Shown here piece by piece: positions 33,311 through 43,157 of a stretch of DNA of 64,000 nucleotides. Every line of letters starts with the position of its first letter. Position 1 is the first letter of the stretch. Both the position numbers and the translations under genes were made by a program. The notes below the pieces were generated by a model that worked only from the letters and a program-made list of their open reading frames with translations, did no database searches and had not been told where the DNA came from. Source of the DNA: Deinococcus planocerae (GTDB taxonomy: Bacteria > Deinococcota > Deinococci > Deinococcales > Deinococcaceae); the NCBI RefSeq assembly GCF_002869765.1, contig NZ_PNOR01000017.1, positions 42,417 to 106,416 of the forward strand. The letters run 5' to 3'.

Positions 33311-35140
33311 ATGCTTTATCCCGTCCAGAACGACAAGCGCAACCGCCTCGACCTCAGCGGCATCTGGGATTTCCGAACCGACCCGAACCACGTGGGCGAG
33401 GCCGAGGGCTGGGCCGGGGGCCTGAGCGGCGAGGTCCGCCCGATGGCCGTGCCCGGAAGCTGGAACGAGCAGTACGCCGACCTGTTCAACTACCTCGACC
33501 TGTCGTGGTACGTCCGCAAGACCTACGTGCCGAGTGGCTGGCGGGGTCAGCGGGTCATGATCCGCGTCGGCTCCGCGCCCTATTACGCCGAGGTGTACGT
33601 GAACGGCACCAAGGTCGGCGCGCACGAGGGCGGGCACCTGCCCTTCGAGTTCGACATCACCGATCAGGTGCGGTGGGGCGAGGAAAACACCGTCGCCGTC
33701 AGCGTGGAGAACAACCTCTCGCCCCAGCGGGTGCCGTCGGGGAACATGGATTCGGCCATCGGCGCCTTCGCGTCCTACCCCAAGACGACCTATGACTTCT
33801 TCCCCTTCGCGGGATTGCACCGCCCGGTCTGGCTGTACTCGGTGCCGCAGCGGCACATCCAGGACGTGAGGGTCGTGACCGACCTCCAGGGGACGGACGG
33901 CGTGGTCAGGGTGACGGTCCACGCGGACGCCGGGACGGGCCGCCTGGAATTGGGGGACCTGGGGGCCGACCTGACCTTCCAGAACGGGGTGGCCGAGGCC
34001 GAGCTGCGCGTCCCGAACGCCCGGCGCTGGTCGGACAAGGACCCCTTCCTCTACGACCTGCACGTCCGCACGGAGGACGACCACTACAGCCTCAAGGTGG
34101 GCATCCGCACCGTCGCCGTGGAGGGCGGGAAGATTCTGCTCAACGGCGAGCCGGTGAAGCTCAACGGCTTCGGGCGGCACGAGGACTTCATCGCCAGCGG
34201 CAAGGGGCTGAACCTGCCCCTGCTGGTCAAGGACTATCAGCTCATGCGCTGGACGGGCGCGAACGCCTACCGCACCAGCCATTACCCGTACTCCGAGGAG
34301 GAGATGATGCTCGCCGACCAGGAGGGCTTCCTGATCATCGACGAGATTCCCGCCGTCTCGCTGAACTTCGAGAACGAGGAGAACGTCGCCGCCCGGCTGC
34401 GGATGTGCCAGCAGCAGATCGACGAACTGATCGCCCGCGACAAGAACCACCCCTCGGTGGTGATGTGGTGCGTGGCGAACGAGCCCATGCCCGGCAACCT
34501 GAGGCTCGCCGGGGCGGGCACGAAAGAGGAGTTCAAGGACGACCCCACCGCCGAGCGCGGCGAGAAGTTCCTCAACACCCTCTTGCGGCAGGCCAAGGAC
34601 CTCGACCCCACGCGGCCCGTCACCCTCGTCGGCCTGATGGGCGGCCCCACCGCCTGGCTCGCGGAGACGGACGTAATCTGCATCAACCGCTATTGGGGCT
34701 GGTACATCCTGGGCGGGCAACTGGGCGAGGCGCGCGAAGGGCTGACGGCGGAACTCGACCGCCTGTGGGAGCAGTTCGGCAGGCCCATCATCATGACCGA
34801 GTTCGGCGCGGACACGATGGCGGGGATGCACGGCCAGCCGCCCGTCATGTGGACCGAGGAGTACCAGGCCGACTACATCCGCTTCCACCTCGAGGAGGCC
34901 GAGAAGCGCGACTACGTGGCCGGGATGCAGGTCTGGAACTTCGCGGACTTCGCCGCCGTGCAGAGCATCATGCGGGTGGGCGGGCTTAATATGAAGGGCG
35001 TGTTCACCCGCCAGCGCACGCCGAAGATGGCCGCCCACGTCCTGCGCGAGTTCTGGGTGGACCGCCCCTCAAAGGGCGAGCCGTCCTCCGGCCAGGCCGT
35101 GTCCAGTCCCCAGCGCGGCGAAAAGGAGTTGTCGCGGTGA
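33311..35140 (+). CDS. uidA: Beta-glucuronidase (GH2)
   Basis: 609 residues. The N-terminal jelly roll (LDLSGIWDFRTD, GSWNEQY, SWYVRKTYVP), an immunoglobulin-like middle domain and a C-terminal barrel are all present. The acid/base Glu is near residue 391 in WCVANEPMPG, the nucleophile near 497 in IIMTEFGAD. The uronate-specific NRYWGWY loop and the N-x-K-type motif GGLNMKGVFTRQRTPKM mark a true glucuronidase rather than a galactosidase. No signal peptide, so it acts on imported glucuronides in the cytosol. The C-terminus carries a 20-residue Ser/Gln-rich tail and overlaps the next start by 4 bp. Confidence 0.95.
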   Translation: MLYPVQNDKRNRLDLSGIWDFRTDPNHVGEAEGWAGGLSGEVRPMAVPGSWNEQYADLFNYLDLSWYVRKTYVPSGWRGQRVMIRVGSAPYYAEVYVNGTKVGAHEGGHLPFEFDITDQVRWGEENTVAVSVENNLSPQRVPSGNMDSAIGAFASYPKTTYDFFPFAGLHRPVWLYSVPQRHIQDVRVVTDLQGTDGVVRVTVHADAGTGRLELGDLGADLTFQNGVAEAELRVPNARRWSDKDPFLYDLHVRTEDDHYSLKVGIRTVAVEGGKILLNGEPVKLNGFGRHEDFIASGKGLNLPLLVKDYQLMRWTGANAYRTSHYPYSEEEMMLADQEGFLIIDEIPAVSLNFENEENVAARLRMCQQQIDELIARDKNHPSVVMWCVANEPMPGNLRLAGAGTKEEFKDDPTAERGEKFLNTLLRQAKDLDPTRPVTLVGLMGGPTAWLAETDVICINRYWGWYILGGQLGEAREGLTAELDRLWEQFGRPIIMTEFGADTMAGMHGQPPVMWTEEYQADYIRFHLEEAEKRDYVAGMQVWNFADFAAVQSIMRVGGLNMKGVFTRQRTPKMAAHVLREFWVDRPSKGEPSSGQAVSSPQRGEKELSR

Positions 35141-36405
35141 CCCTTCTGGCCCGAGCCGTTGCCCCTCCAGGCGAACTCCTCGATGAGGGGACAATTACCC
35201 GCACCCTGGAGCCGCTGCGGGGCCACTTCACGGGCCAGAAGGTCCTCGTCCTGATCCCCGACCACACCCGCACCCTGCCGCTGCCGCAACTGTTCCGCCT
35301 GCTCGCAGACGTGCTCTCGGACGCCTCGCAGCTCGACTTCATGGTGGCGCTGGGCACCCACCCGCCGATGACGGACGAGCACATCCGCCAGATTCTCGGC
35401 CTGACCGAGGAGGAGCGGAAAGGCAAGTACGGCCACATCCGCCTGCTGAACCACGAGTGGGCCGACCCCGAAACGCTCGTCAGCATCGGCACCGTGACGC
35501 AGGAGAAGGTGAAGGAGATCGCCGGGGAACGCTGGCACCCCACCCTGGGCGGCGACGTGGATATCCTGATCAACCGGGCGGCGGTGGAGGCCGATAGACT
35601 CGTGATTCTCGGGCCCACCTTCCCGCATGAGGTGGTGGGCTTCTCGGGCGGGGCGAAGTACCTCTTCCCGGGGATCAGCGGCGCGGACATGATCAACGTC
35701 ACCCACTGGCTCGGCGCCCTGGCAGGGGTGCGCGGCACCATCGGCATCAAGGACACGCCCGTGCGCGCCCTGATCCACGAGGCGGCGACCCACCTTCAGA
35801 CGCCCCTCACCCTGATCGCCCTGGTGGTGCAGGGCAAGGGGCTGGGGGGCATGTTCGTCGGTGATCACCTGGAGGCTTGGTCGGCGGCGGCGGACCTGTC
35901 GAGCGAGCGGCACATCGTCTGGGTGGAGCAGCCCTACCGCTTCATCCTGTCCGCCGCGCCCCCGATGTACGACGAGCTGTGGACGGCGGGCAAGGCGATG
36001 TACAAGCTGGACCCCGCCCTCGCCGACGGCGGCGAGCTGGTGATCTACGCACCGCACCTGGAGGAGGTGAGCGTCGTCCACGGGCGCTACATCTCCGAGA
36101 TCGGCTATCACACGGTACCGTACTTCCTGAACCAGTGGGAAAAGTTCGACCACGTGCCGCTCGGCGTGATCGCCCACAGCACCCACGTGCGTGGCGACGG
36201 CGAGTGTGTGGACGGCCACGAGGTGCCGCGCGTGAAGGTGACCCTCGCCAGCCGCGTCAGCCCCGAGGACTGCGCCCGGTTGAACCTGGGTTACCTCGAC
36301 CCCGACTCCATCAACCTCGACGACTACGAAGGCCGCGAGGACGAGGGCGTGCTGCTCGTTCGTAAGGCCGGGGAGACACTGTACAGGTACAGGGGGGAGG
36401 AATGA
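35137..36405 (+). CDS. LarA-family nickel-pincer racemase/epimerase, predicted mannonate/gluconate 2-epimerase
   Basis: 422 residues, typical LarA length. The cofactor and catalytic residues of lactate racemase can be aligned: DHTR at 42-45, His75 in GTHPP, His106 in LLNHEW, His164 in TFPHEVVGFSGG, Lys174 in SGGAKYLFPG (covalent Lys) and His190 in VTHWLG. LarA enzymes invert the C2 hydroxyl of 2-hydroxyacids using a nickel pincer nucleotide. The genes around it make mannonate upstream and consume gluconate downstream. These two acids differ only at C2, which suggests the reaction. The start is GTG, overlapping uidA by 4 bp; the stop overlaps the next gene by 4 bp. LarB, LarC and LarE are not in the window. 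Confidence 0.85.
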   Translation: MTLLARAVAPPGELLDEGTITRTLEPLRGHFTGQKVLVLIPDHTRTLPLPQLFRLLADVLSDASQLDFMVALGTHPPMTDEHIRQILGLTEEERKGKYGHIRLLNHEWADPETLVSIGTVTQEKVKEIAGERWHPTLGGDVDILINRAAVEADRLVILGPTFPHEVVGFSGGAKYLFPGISGADMINVTHWLGALAGVRGTIGIKDTPVRALIHEAATHLQTPLTLIALVVQGKGLGGMFVGDHLEAWSAAADLSSERHIVWVEQPYRFILSAAPPMYDELWTAGKAMYKLDPALADGGELVIYAPHLEEVSVVHGRYISEIGYHTVPYFLNQWEKFDHVPLGVIAHSTHVRGDGECVDGHEVPRVKVTLASRVSPEDCARLNLGYLDPDSINLDDYEGREDEGVLLVRKAGETLYRYRGEE

Positions 36406-36824
36406 CCACGGCGACTGCCAAAGTCACGCTGACCTTTTCCGAGATCAGCGACCGCCTGCACGGCGCCGACCTGCCGGACGTGGACTTGGTGGTGGGCATC
36501 GCCCGGGGCGGCCTGGTGCCCTCCAGCCTCGTCGCCCACCAACTGCGCGTCCCGCTGACCGTGATGCGGGTGAACTACCGCGACGACGACAACAAGCCGC
36601 GCGGCGACGAGCCACGGCTGCTCCTCCCGCCCGACATGGACCTAGGCGGCAAACGCGTCTTGCTGGTGGACGACGTGAGCGTGAGCGGGGCGACCCTGCG
36701 CTTCGCCGCCGGGCTTCTGGGTGACCCCGCACATGTCACCACCCTGACCCTCAAGGGCAAGGCGGATATCGTCCTCTTCCCCGAGGTGCGCTCGTGCGTG
36801 AACTGGCCCTGGAGTCTGCCGTGA
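36402..36824 (+). CDS. Phosphoribosyltransferase-fold protein
   Basis: 140 residues. The PRPP-binding loop is VLLVDDVSVSGATL and the preceding strand reads VDLVVGIARGGLVPSSLVAH, as in xanthine/hypoxanthine-type phosphoribosyltransferases. It overlaps the LarA-like gene by 4 bp and the gluconokinase gene by 4 bp, so it is a firm part of the operon. Its job there is unclear. A nucleobase salvage or regulatory (PyrR-like) role is possible. The pathway around it makes ribulose 5-phosphate, a PRPP precursor. Confidence 0.8.
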   Translation: MTTATAKVTLTFSEISDRLHGADLPDVDLVVGIARGGLVPSSLVAHQLRVPLTVMRVNYRDDDNKPRGDEPRLLLPPDMDLGGKRVLLVDDVSVSGATLRFAAGLLGDPAHVTTLTLKGKADIVLFPEVRSCVNWPWSLP

Positions 36825-37333
36825 AGACGAACGCCGTCATCGTCATGGGCGTGTCGGGCAGCGGCAAGACCACCATCGGGGCGGCGCTGGCCGGGCGGCT
36901 GGGGTGGGCCTTCGCCGACGCCGACGACTACCACCCCGCCGCGAACCGCGAGAAGATGAGCCGCGGCACTCCCCTGACCGACGAGGACCGCGTGCCCTGG
37001 CTGGAGGCCCTGCACGAAATGATCGCCGACCACGTGCGCCGGGACAAGCCGGTGGTGCTCGCCTGCTCCGCCCTCAAGGAAAGCTACCGCCGCATCCTGA
37101 TCGGTGACCTTCAGGGCGTGCGGATCGTCTTCGCCCAGGGCAGCCGGGAACTCATCGCCGAGCGGATGCGGGCGCGGCAGCACTTCATGCCCGTCACCCT
37201 GCTCGACAGCCAGTTCGCCGCGCTGGAGGTGCCGAGAGGCGCCCTCACCGTGGACATCAGCCGACCGCTGGAGGAGATCAGTCAGCGCCTCGCCGCCGAG
37301 CTGGCCGACCCGGCGCCGACTGAACCGGCGTAA
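36821..37333 (+). CDS. gntK: Gluconokinase
   Basis: 170 residues, standard GntK size. P-loop MGVSGSGKTT, then FADADDYHPAANREKMSRGTP (substrate region), LTDEDRVPWLEALH, CSALKESYRR and ERMRARQHFMPVTLLDSQFA, all in family order. Phosphorylates D-gluconate to 6-phosphogluconate with ATP. The GTG start overlaps the preceding stop (GTGA), so translation is coupled. It provides the substrate of the gnd gene that follows 283 bp later. Confidence 0.95.
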   Translation: MKTNAVIVMGVSGSGKTTIGAALAGRLGWAFADADDYHPAANREKMSRGTPLTDEDRVPWLEALHEMIADHVRRDKPVVLACSALKESYRRILIGDLQGVRIVFAQGSRELIAERMRARQHFMPVTLLDSQFAALEVPRGALTVDISRPLEEISQRLAAELADPAPTEPA

Positions 37334-37440
37334 CCCTCGGCGCCCACCCTCATTCGCAGCGGTCCGGAAGGTGCAGGCTTTTCTATCAACCCAGAGCAGT
37401 TCTTTCGCTTGGCTCTGAGGAGAAGGTTTGGCTGGTCACA

Positions 37441-37511
37441 CGCCCCCTCACCCTTTGCTTCGCAACGCCCTCTCTGCTTCGCAGCTTTGCAAGTCCCGCA
37501 GGGGGAGAGGG
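37441..37511. repeat. Palindromic intergenic repeat, copy B
   Basis: After CCCCTCACCC comes CCCTCTCTGC (37468-37477), then AGTCCCGC and GGGGAGAGGG ending at 37511. The outer arms pair as an imperfect inverted repeat. It shares the order of blocks with copy C inside cobN. It sits in the gntK-gnd gap; the rest of that gap holds no gene. Confidence 0.55.
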
Positions 37512-37616
37512 TCGAAAGAGCCAGCAAGACATCCAAGCTCGCTGTCGTCGGCGCGGACATGCCGCACCCGGTTAAGAAAAAGGCCTGCTCCCCCCGAACC
37601 GCGAAAGGAGACTGTC

Positions 37617-39116
37617 ATGACCCAGCCCACCCCGGAGGTCGTCCCCGCCGCCCAGAATCCCGCCCAGGCCGACATCGGCGTGATCGGGCTGGCGGTGATG
37701 GGCGAGAACCTGATCCTGAACATGGCGAGCAAGGGCTTCACGGTCGCCGCCTTCAACCGCACCGTCAGCAAGGTCACCGAGTTCACGGCGGGGCGCGCGA
37801 GGGGCCAGACCATCGTGGGCGCGGCCACCCTGGAGGAGTTCGTCTCGGCCCTCAAGTCCCCGCGCAAGGTCATGCTGATGGTGAAGGCCGGACAGGCGGT
37901 GGACGACTTCATCGCGCTCGTGAAGCCCCACCTCGAACCCGGCGACATCATCATCGACGGCGGGAACAGCCACCCCGCCGACTCGACCCGGCGCACGAAG
38001 GAGCTCGCCGCCGAGGGTCTGCTCTTCGTCGGCACGGGCGTCTCGGGTGGGGAGGAGGGAGCGCTGACCGGACCCAGCATCATGCCCGGCGGCAACCCGC
38101 AGGCGTGGGAGGCGGTCAAGCCGATCTTTCAGGGGATCGCCGCCCGCGCGTCCGACGGCACGCCGTGCTGCGAGTGGGTGGGCTCGGAGGGCGCCGGGCA
38201 CTTCGTGAAGATGGTTCACAACGGCATCGAGTACGCCGACATGCAGACCATCGCCGAGGCGTACCACCTCCTGCGGGAGGTCGGCGGCCTGACCCCGCCC
38301 GAACTGGCCCAGGTCTTCGCCGAGTGGAACCGGGGCGAGCTGAACTCCTACCTGATCGAGATCACCGCCGACATCCTGACGAAGACGGACGAGGCGACGG
38401 GGCAACCGTTGGTGGACGTGATTCTCGACGCCGCCGGGCAGAAGGGCACCGGCAAGTGGACGAGCGTGGCGGCCCTCGACGCGGGGAGCCCCGCCGCGAC
38501 CATCGCGGAGGCCGTCTTCGCCCGCGCGCTGAGTGCCCTCAAGGACGAGCGGGTGGCGGCGAGCCACTTTCTGCCCGACCCGGAGGCACCCGTGTCCGTC
38601 CCCGACCGGGACGCCTTCGTGGAGCAGGTGCGGCAGGCCCTTTACGCGAGCAAGATCGCTGCCTACGCCCAGGGCTTCCAACTGCTGAAGCTCAGCGCCC
38701 AGGACGCGGGGTGGCACCTCGACTTCGCAAGCGTCGCGCGGATGTGGCGGGCGGGGTGCATCATCCGGGCGGCCTTCCTCGACCGGGTGGCGGAGGCGTT
38801 TGGGGAGCAGCACGACCTGCCCAACCTGCTCCTCGCGCCCTACTTCCGGGAGGCCATCGCGGGGGCGCAGGGGGCGTGGCGGCAGGTGGTCAGCATGGCG
38901 GTGCTGGGCGGGATTCCCACCCCCGCCTTCTCCAGTGCCCTCGCGTACTACGACGGCTCGCGCACCGCCCGCCTCCCCGCGAACCTGCTCCAGGCCCAGC
39001 GCGACTACTTCGGCGCGCACACCTACGAGCGGGTGGACCGCCCGCGCGGCGAGTTCCACCACACCAACTGGACCGGACGCGGCGGCACGACGGCGAGCAG
39101 CACCTACAACGCCTGA
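37617..39116 (+). CDS. gnd: 6-phosphogluconate dehydrogenase, decarboxylating
   Basis: 499 residues from the ATG at 37617 (AAAGGAG upstream). Motifs are GVIGLAVMGENLILNM (NADP), FNRTVSKV, IIDGGNSHPADSTRRTKEL, GTGVSGGEEGALTGPSIMPGG and the catalytic Lys/Asn in GAGHFVKMVHNGIEYADMQ. The C-terminal half has GTGKWTS and the final YERVDRPRGEFHHTNWTGRG. Converts 6-phosphogluconate to ribulose 5-phosphate, CO2 and NADPH. The long form and its placement after gntK make it the end point of the proposed glucuronate route. Confidence 0.96.
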   Translation: MTQPTPEVVPAAQNPAQADIGVIGLAVMGENLILNMASKGFTVAAFNRTVSKVTEFTAGRARGQTIVGAATLEEFVSALKSPRKVMLMVKAGQAVDDFIALVKPHLEPGDIIIDGGNSHPADSTRRTKELAAEGLLFVGTGVSGGEEGALTGPSIMPGGNPQAWEAVKPIFQGIAARASDGTPCCEWVGSEGAGHFVKMVHNGIEYADMQTIAEAYHLLREVGGLTPPELAQVFAEWNRGELNSYLIEITADILTKTDEATGQPLVDVILDAAGQKGTGKWTSVAALDAGSPAATIAEAVFARALSALKDERVAASHFLPDPEAPVSVPDRDAFVEQVRQALYASKIAAYAQGFQLLKLSAQDAGWHLDFASVARMWRAGCIIRAAFLDRVAEAFGEQHDLPNLLLAPYFREAIAGAQGAWRQVVSMAVLGGIPTPAFSSALAYYDGSRTARLPANLLQAQRDYFGAHTYERVDRPRGEFHHTNWTGRGGTTASSTYNA

Positions 39117-39339
39117 GGTTTCGTCCCGGGGCGTGGGACCAGCGGGCCGCACCGTCGGCGACGCTGCCCCAGTTCTACGGTCCGGAGCACATCGTCCGCG
39201 CCGCGGGCCGTCCCCACTTCCTGAACGCAGGACGGGCCTTCTCACACCTGGGCAATCAAGCGTTTCCCGACCGTAGCTAAACTTCCCCGGGATTCAGCGT
39301 CACATTCCCTCACGCCATCCCCTTTCTCCAGGAGCACCG

Positions 39340-40491
<1,152 letters not shown>

Positions 40492-40505
40492 CGCTAACGG
40501 TCGGC

Positions 40506-40546
40506 GGGGGGCGGAGGGGAGTTCCTTCCGCCCCCCTGGCCTTTGT
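40506..40546 (+). terminator. Rho-independent-like terminator after the binding-protein gene
   Basis: GGGGGGCGGA pairs with TCCGCCCCCC across a short loop (stem about 10 bp), followed by CTGGCCTTTGT. It lies 15 bp after the stop codon. Confidence 0.75.
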
Positions 40547-40630
40547 CATCGTCTGCCCACAGCCCGAGGGTCCCACGCTCCGCAGATGAGCCGGGGTGCC
40601 CCCAAGACGACCCCCTACACTGGAGTCACC

Positions 40631-40678
40631 GTGAGCCCAGGAAAGTTGGCCCTGGTTACCGGGAGGCAGGGGGCGTGA
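40631..40678 (+). pseudogene. First codons of a split SDR gene
   Basis: GTG at 40631 opens MSPGKLALVTGRQGA and stops at 40678. LALVTG is the first beta strand and cofactor motif start of an SDR. The missing middle (cofactor loop to about residue 60) is replaced by the regulator that starts at 40675 as a GTGA overlap. The rest of an SDR reappears in the 3' third of that gene. Confidence 0.5.
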
Positions 40679-42657
40679 GCCGTCACCTCGCCGTGTACGA
40701 CGAGGGGCACACCCGGCCCTGGGGTTTGTTGCGGAAGCAGATTCAGACATACCGCGAGCGGGGCTGGGCCTGGCTGTACATCGCGGACGATGGGGTGGTG
40801 GACCGCGTTCGTGCCGAGCTGGGCGACTGGGAGGGCGACGTGCGGCCCGCGTCCGAACTGGGCTTCCACGCCGCGCCCTTCCGGGTGAGCACCATCCTCA
40901 CGCGGCTGCGGGCGCAGGTGGGGCAGGCGCTCGACGGCGGGGCGGCGGGCGTGCTGATTATGGTGGAACTGGGCTGGGCCGTCCGCACCCCCGCCGGGGC
41001 CGTGTACCACCAGGAGTACGAGGCGGGCGTCCACGACCTCACCGCCGAGCTGCCGGTGGCTTTTCTCTGCCTGCACCCCCGCCACCTGATGCTGGGCGGG
41101 CAACTGCTGGCGAGCCTGCACCTGCACCCGCAGGTCCTGGCCCCGGACGGGCGCGTGCTGGGCAACCCGCATTTCGTGCCGCCGCGCCTGATCACCCGCC
41201 AGGACGAACGGGCGCACTTTGGGCACTGGCTGGAAGGGCTCGACCCGGCCTTTCAGGAGCGCCCGCAGTCCGCCACAACCCCGTCGCCGGTTCAGCCCCA
41301 CTACACGCTGGACACCCTGCCGCCCCTGGTCATCGTGGGGGGCGCGGGCGGCAAGTGGAAGATTCGGACCTTCGGCGGCCTGCGCGTGTACCGCGAGGAC
41401 GGCACGCCGCTGGAATGGCGGGGCCCAGGTGCCTCCACCCGCAAGCTGCGGCCACTGTTCGCGTTCCTGCTGTTCCGCGCCGAGGAGGGGGCCACGCCCG
41501 AGGAACTCGTGGAGTTGCTATGGCCCGACACGGACGACCTCGACGTGGGCCTGGGCCGCCTCTACCTGCTGGTCCGCTGCCTGCGGCAGGTGCTCACCCA
41601 GCCGGGGGGCGAGGGCCGCACCTTCCTGCGCCACGAGTACGGGCGCTACCTGCTCGACGTGCCGGAACACACCTGGCTCGATGTCCCGATGTACCAGGAG
41701 CTGTGCCACCAGGGCGCGGCCCTGGACGCCGCCAACGACTTCTCGGAGGCGATTCTGGCGTACCAGTCCGCCGAGCGCCTGTACACCGGCGAGTTCCTGG
41801 CGGACGTTCCGCTCGACGGCTCGGCAAACGCCACCCTGGAATGGTGCTGGGGCCGCCGCGCCTGGTTCCGCGACATGCACCTCACGGCGATGACCCGCCT
41901 CGCCAGCCTCTACCGCCGCTCCGGCCAGCTCACCGAGGCCCAGGCCACCTGTGACGCGGTGCTGCGCCTGGAGCCCACCTACGAGGCCGCCCAGGAAGAA
42001 AAGCTCCTCGCCTACGCCGCCGCCGCGCGCCCCGACGCCGTGCGCCGCCAGTACGCCGACACCCGGCAGGCCGTGGGCGTCCATGTGGATGTCTCCGACG
42101 AGGGGCGCACCCTCCGCATGGCCGAGGAGGTCGCGGGGGCGTTCGGCGGTATCGACGTGCTGATCAACAATCCCAGCCTGTACGGCGGACTGGAACGCGC
42201 CCCGTTCACGGAGATCGACCCCGCCACCTGGGACCGGGTGATGGGCGTCAACCTCAAAGGCCCCTGGTTGTGCGCCCGTGCGGTGACGCCCCACCTGCGC
42301 GCCCGTGGGGCTGGCCGCACCATCAACATCGCCAGCGCCACGGTCATGAGCGGCAGTCCCCTCTGGGCGCACTACGTCGCCAGCAAGGGAGGCGTGATCG
42401 CCCTCAGCCGCGTGCTGGCCCGCGAACTCGGCGCGGACGGGATCACCGTGAACGCCATCGCCCCGGGCTTCACCCTCACCGAGGCCAGCCTGGGGCTGAT
42501 GGAGGGAGCACAAACTTACGGCGTCGACCGGGGAGCCATCCGCCGCGCCCAGCAGCCGGGGGACGTGGTGGGGGCGGCCCTCTTCCTTGCCTCGCCCGGC
42601 AGCGCCTTCGTGACTGGGCAGACGCTGATCGTGGACGGGGGAAGGCAGTTTCTCTGA
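40675..42657 (+). CDS. Chimeric protein: MEDS sensor + BTAD (SARP-like) regulator + C-terminal SDR
   Basis: 660 residues from the GTG at 40675. Residues 1-200 are a MEDS/DcmR-type sensor (HLAVYDEGHTRPW, YIADDG, then HLHPQVLAPDGRVLGNPHFV). Residues about 230-340 are a winged-helix DNA-binding part (FGGLRVYREDGTPLEWRGPG, LLWPDTDDLDVGLGRLYLLV). Residues about 345-470 are a BTAD helical repeat. At RQYADTRQAVGVHVDVSDEG it passes into an SDR lacking its N-terminal glycine motif (DVLINNPSLYGG, NLKGPW, NIASATVMSG, YVASKGGVIALSR, VTGQTLIVDGG). The SDR part cannot bind NAD normally. The whole looks like a fusion by recombination, kept in frame. Confidence 0.75.
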   Translation: MSRHLAVYDEGHTRPWGLLRKQIQTYRERGWAWLYIADDGVVDRVRAELGDWEGDVRPASELGFHAAPFRVSTILTRLRAQVGQALDGGAAGVLIMVELGWAVRTPAGAVYHQEYEAGVHDLTAELPVAFLCLHPRHLMLGGQLLASLHLHPQVLAPDGRVLGNPHFVPPRLITRQDERAHFGHWLEGLDPAFQERPQSATTPSPVQPHYTLDTLPPLVIVGGAGGKWKIRTFGGLRVYREDGTPLEWRGPGASTRKLRPLFAFLLFRAEEGATPEELVELLWPDTDDLDVGLGRLYLLVRCLRQVLTQPGGEGRTFLRHEYGRYLLDVPEHTWLDVPMYQELCHQGAALDAANDFSEAILAYQSAERLYTGEFLADVPLDGSANATLEWCWGRRAWFRDMHLTAMTRLASLYRRSGQLTEAQATCDAVLRLEPTYEAAQEEKLLAYAAAARPDAVRRQYADTRQAVGVHVDVSDEGRTLRMAEEVAGAFGGIDVLINNPSLYGGLERAPFTEIDPATWDRVMGVNLKGPWLCARAVTPHLRARGAGRTINIASATVMSGSPLWAHYVASKGGVIALSRVLARELGADGITVNAIAPGFTLTEASLGLMEGAQTYGVDRGAIRRAQQPGDVVGAALFLASPGSAFVTGQTLIVDGGRQFL

Positions 42658-42946
42658 CGACCTCGCCCCCGGAGCGGCCCCGGCGGTGTGTTCGCGGCAC
42701 AAGCCTGCCCAGGCAAACGGTCGTCTCCGTTCGAGTGGCCGTGTTCGAGACCGTCTCCCCTCCCCACACAGGCCGTTGAGCTGACGCGCCGCGCCTCACA
42801 GGGCGTCATCACACGAAGACCTGATTGCCCGCGGGGGGGTGTCGAGCGCGGGGAACGTGACCCCAGTCCAGGCATCCCGGTGAGGCGCTCGCGGCACAGA
42901 GTGGTGACCGACCAAACTTCGGGGGGAGCCCCGGCCTGAGGCACGA

Positions 42947-42976
42947 GTGACCACCTGACCTTTTCTCTGCTACTCT
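42947..42976 (+). promoter_or_regulatory. Candidate promoter of the cobalamin operon
   Basis: GTGACC (42947-42952) and TACTCT (42971-42976) are separated by 18 bp and lie just upstream of the riboswitch. The match to sigma-70 boxes is moderate. The interval 42658-42946 has no recognisable gene. Confidence 0.35.
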
Positions 42977-42983
42977 GGCCCGA

Positions 42984-43072
42984 CCTGGTGTTGGGGAAGT
43001 CCGGTGAGAGTCCGGCGCTGTCGCGCAGCGGTAAGCAGGCGAGAAGACCTGTCAGCCCGAATGCCACCCAGG
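42984..43072 (+). ncRNA. Cobalamin riboswitch
   Basis: The P1 arms CCTGGTG and CACCCAGG enclose the conserved core: GGGGAAGTCCGGTGAGAGTC, then CGCTGTCGCGCAGCGGTAAG and the terminal GTCAGCCCGAATGCCACCCA. This is the AdoCbl (B12-box) pattern. It sits 244 bp upstream of the first cobalamin gene and before a terminator, so it likely stops transcription when cobalamin is plentiful. Confidence 0.95.
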
Positions 43073-43157
43073 GACGCCCCGTGAAGACGGGGCACCTCTC
43101 GCCGTCAGAGGGCCACCCTGTGAGTTCGCGCATATCCGGCCCCCCTGGCCGTCTTTG

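Noticed and set aside
36402..36824. Orotate phosphoribosyltransferase
   Set aside because: Too short (140 residues) and lacks the OPRTase N-terminal region; only the generic PRPP fold is supported.
40543..40674. Earlier start for the chimeric regulator
   Set aside because: The upstream part lies in the terminator and in the SDR start remnant. GTG at 40675 has a ribosome site (GGGAGG) and begins the MEDS domain.
42658..42946. Small genes between the chimera and the riboswitch
   Set aside because: Short frames without ribosome sites or recognisable motifs.
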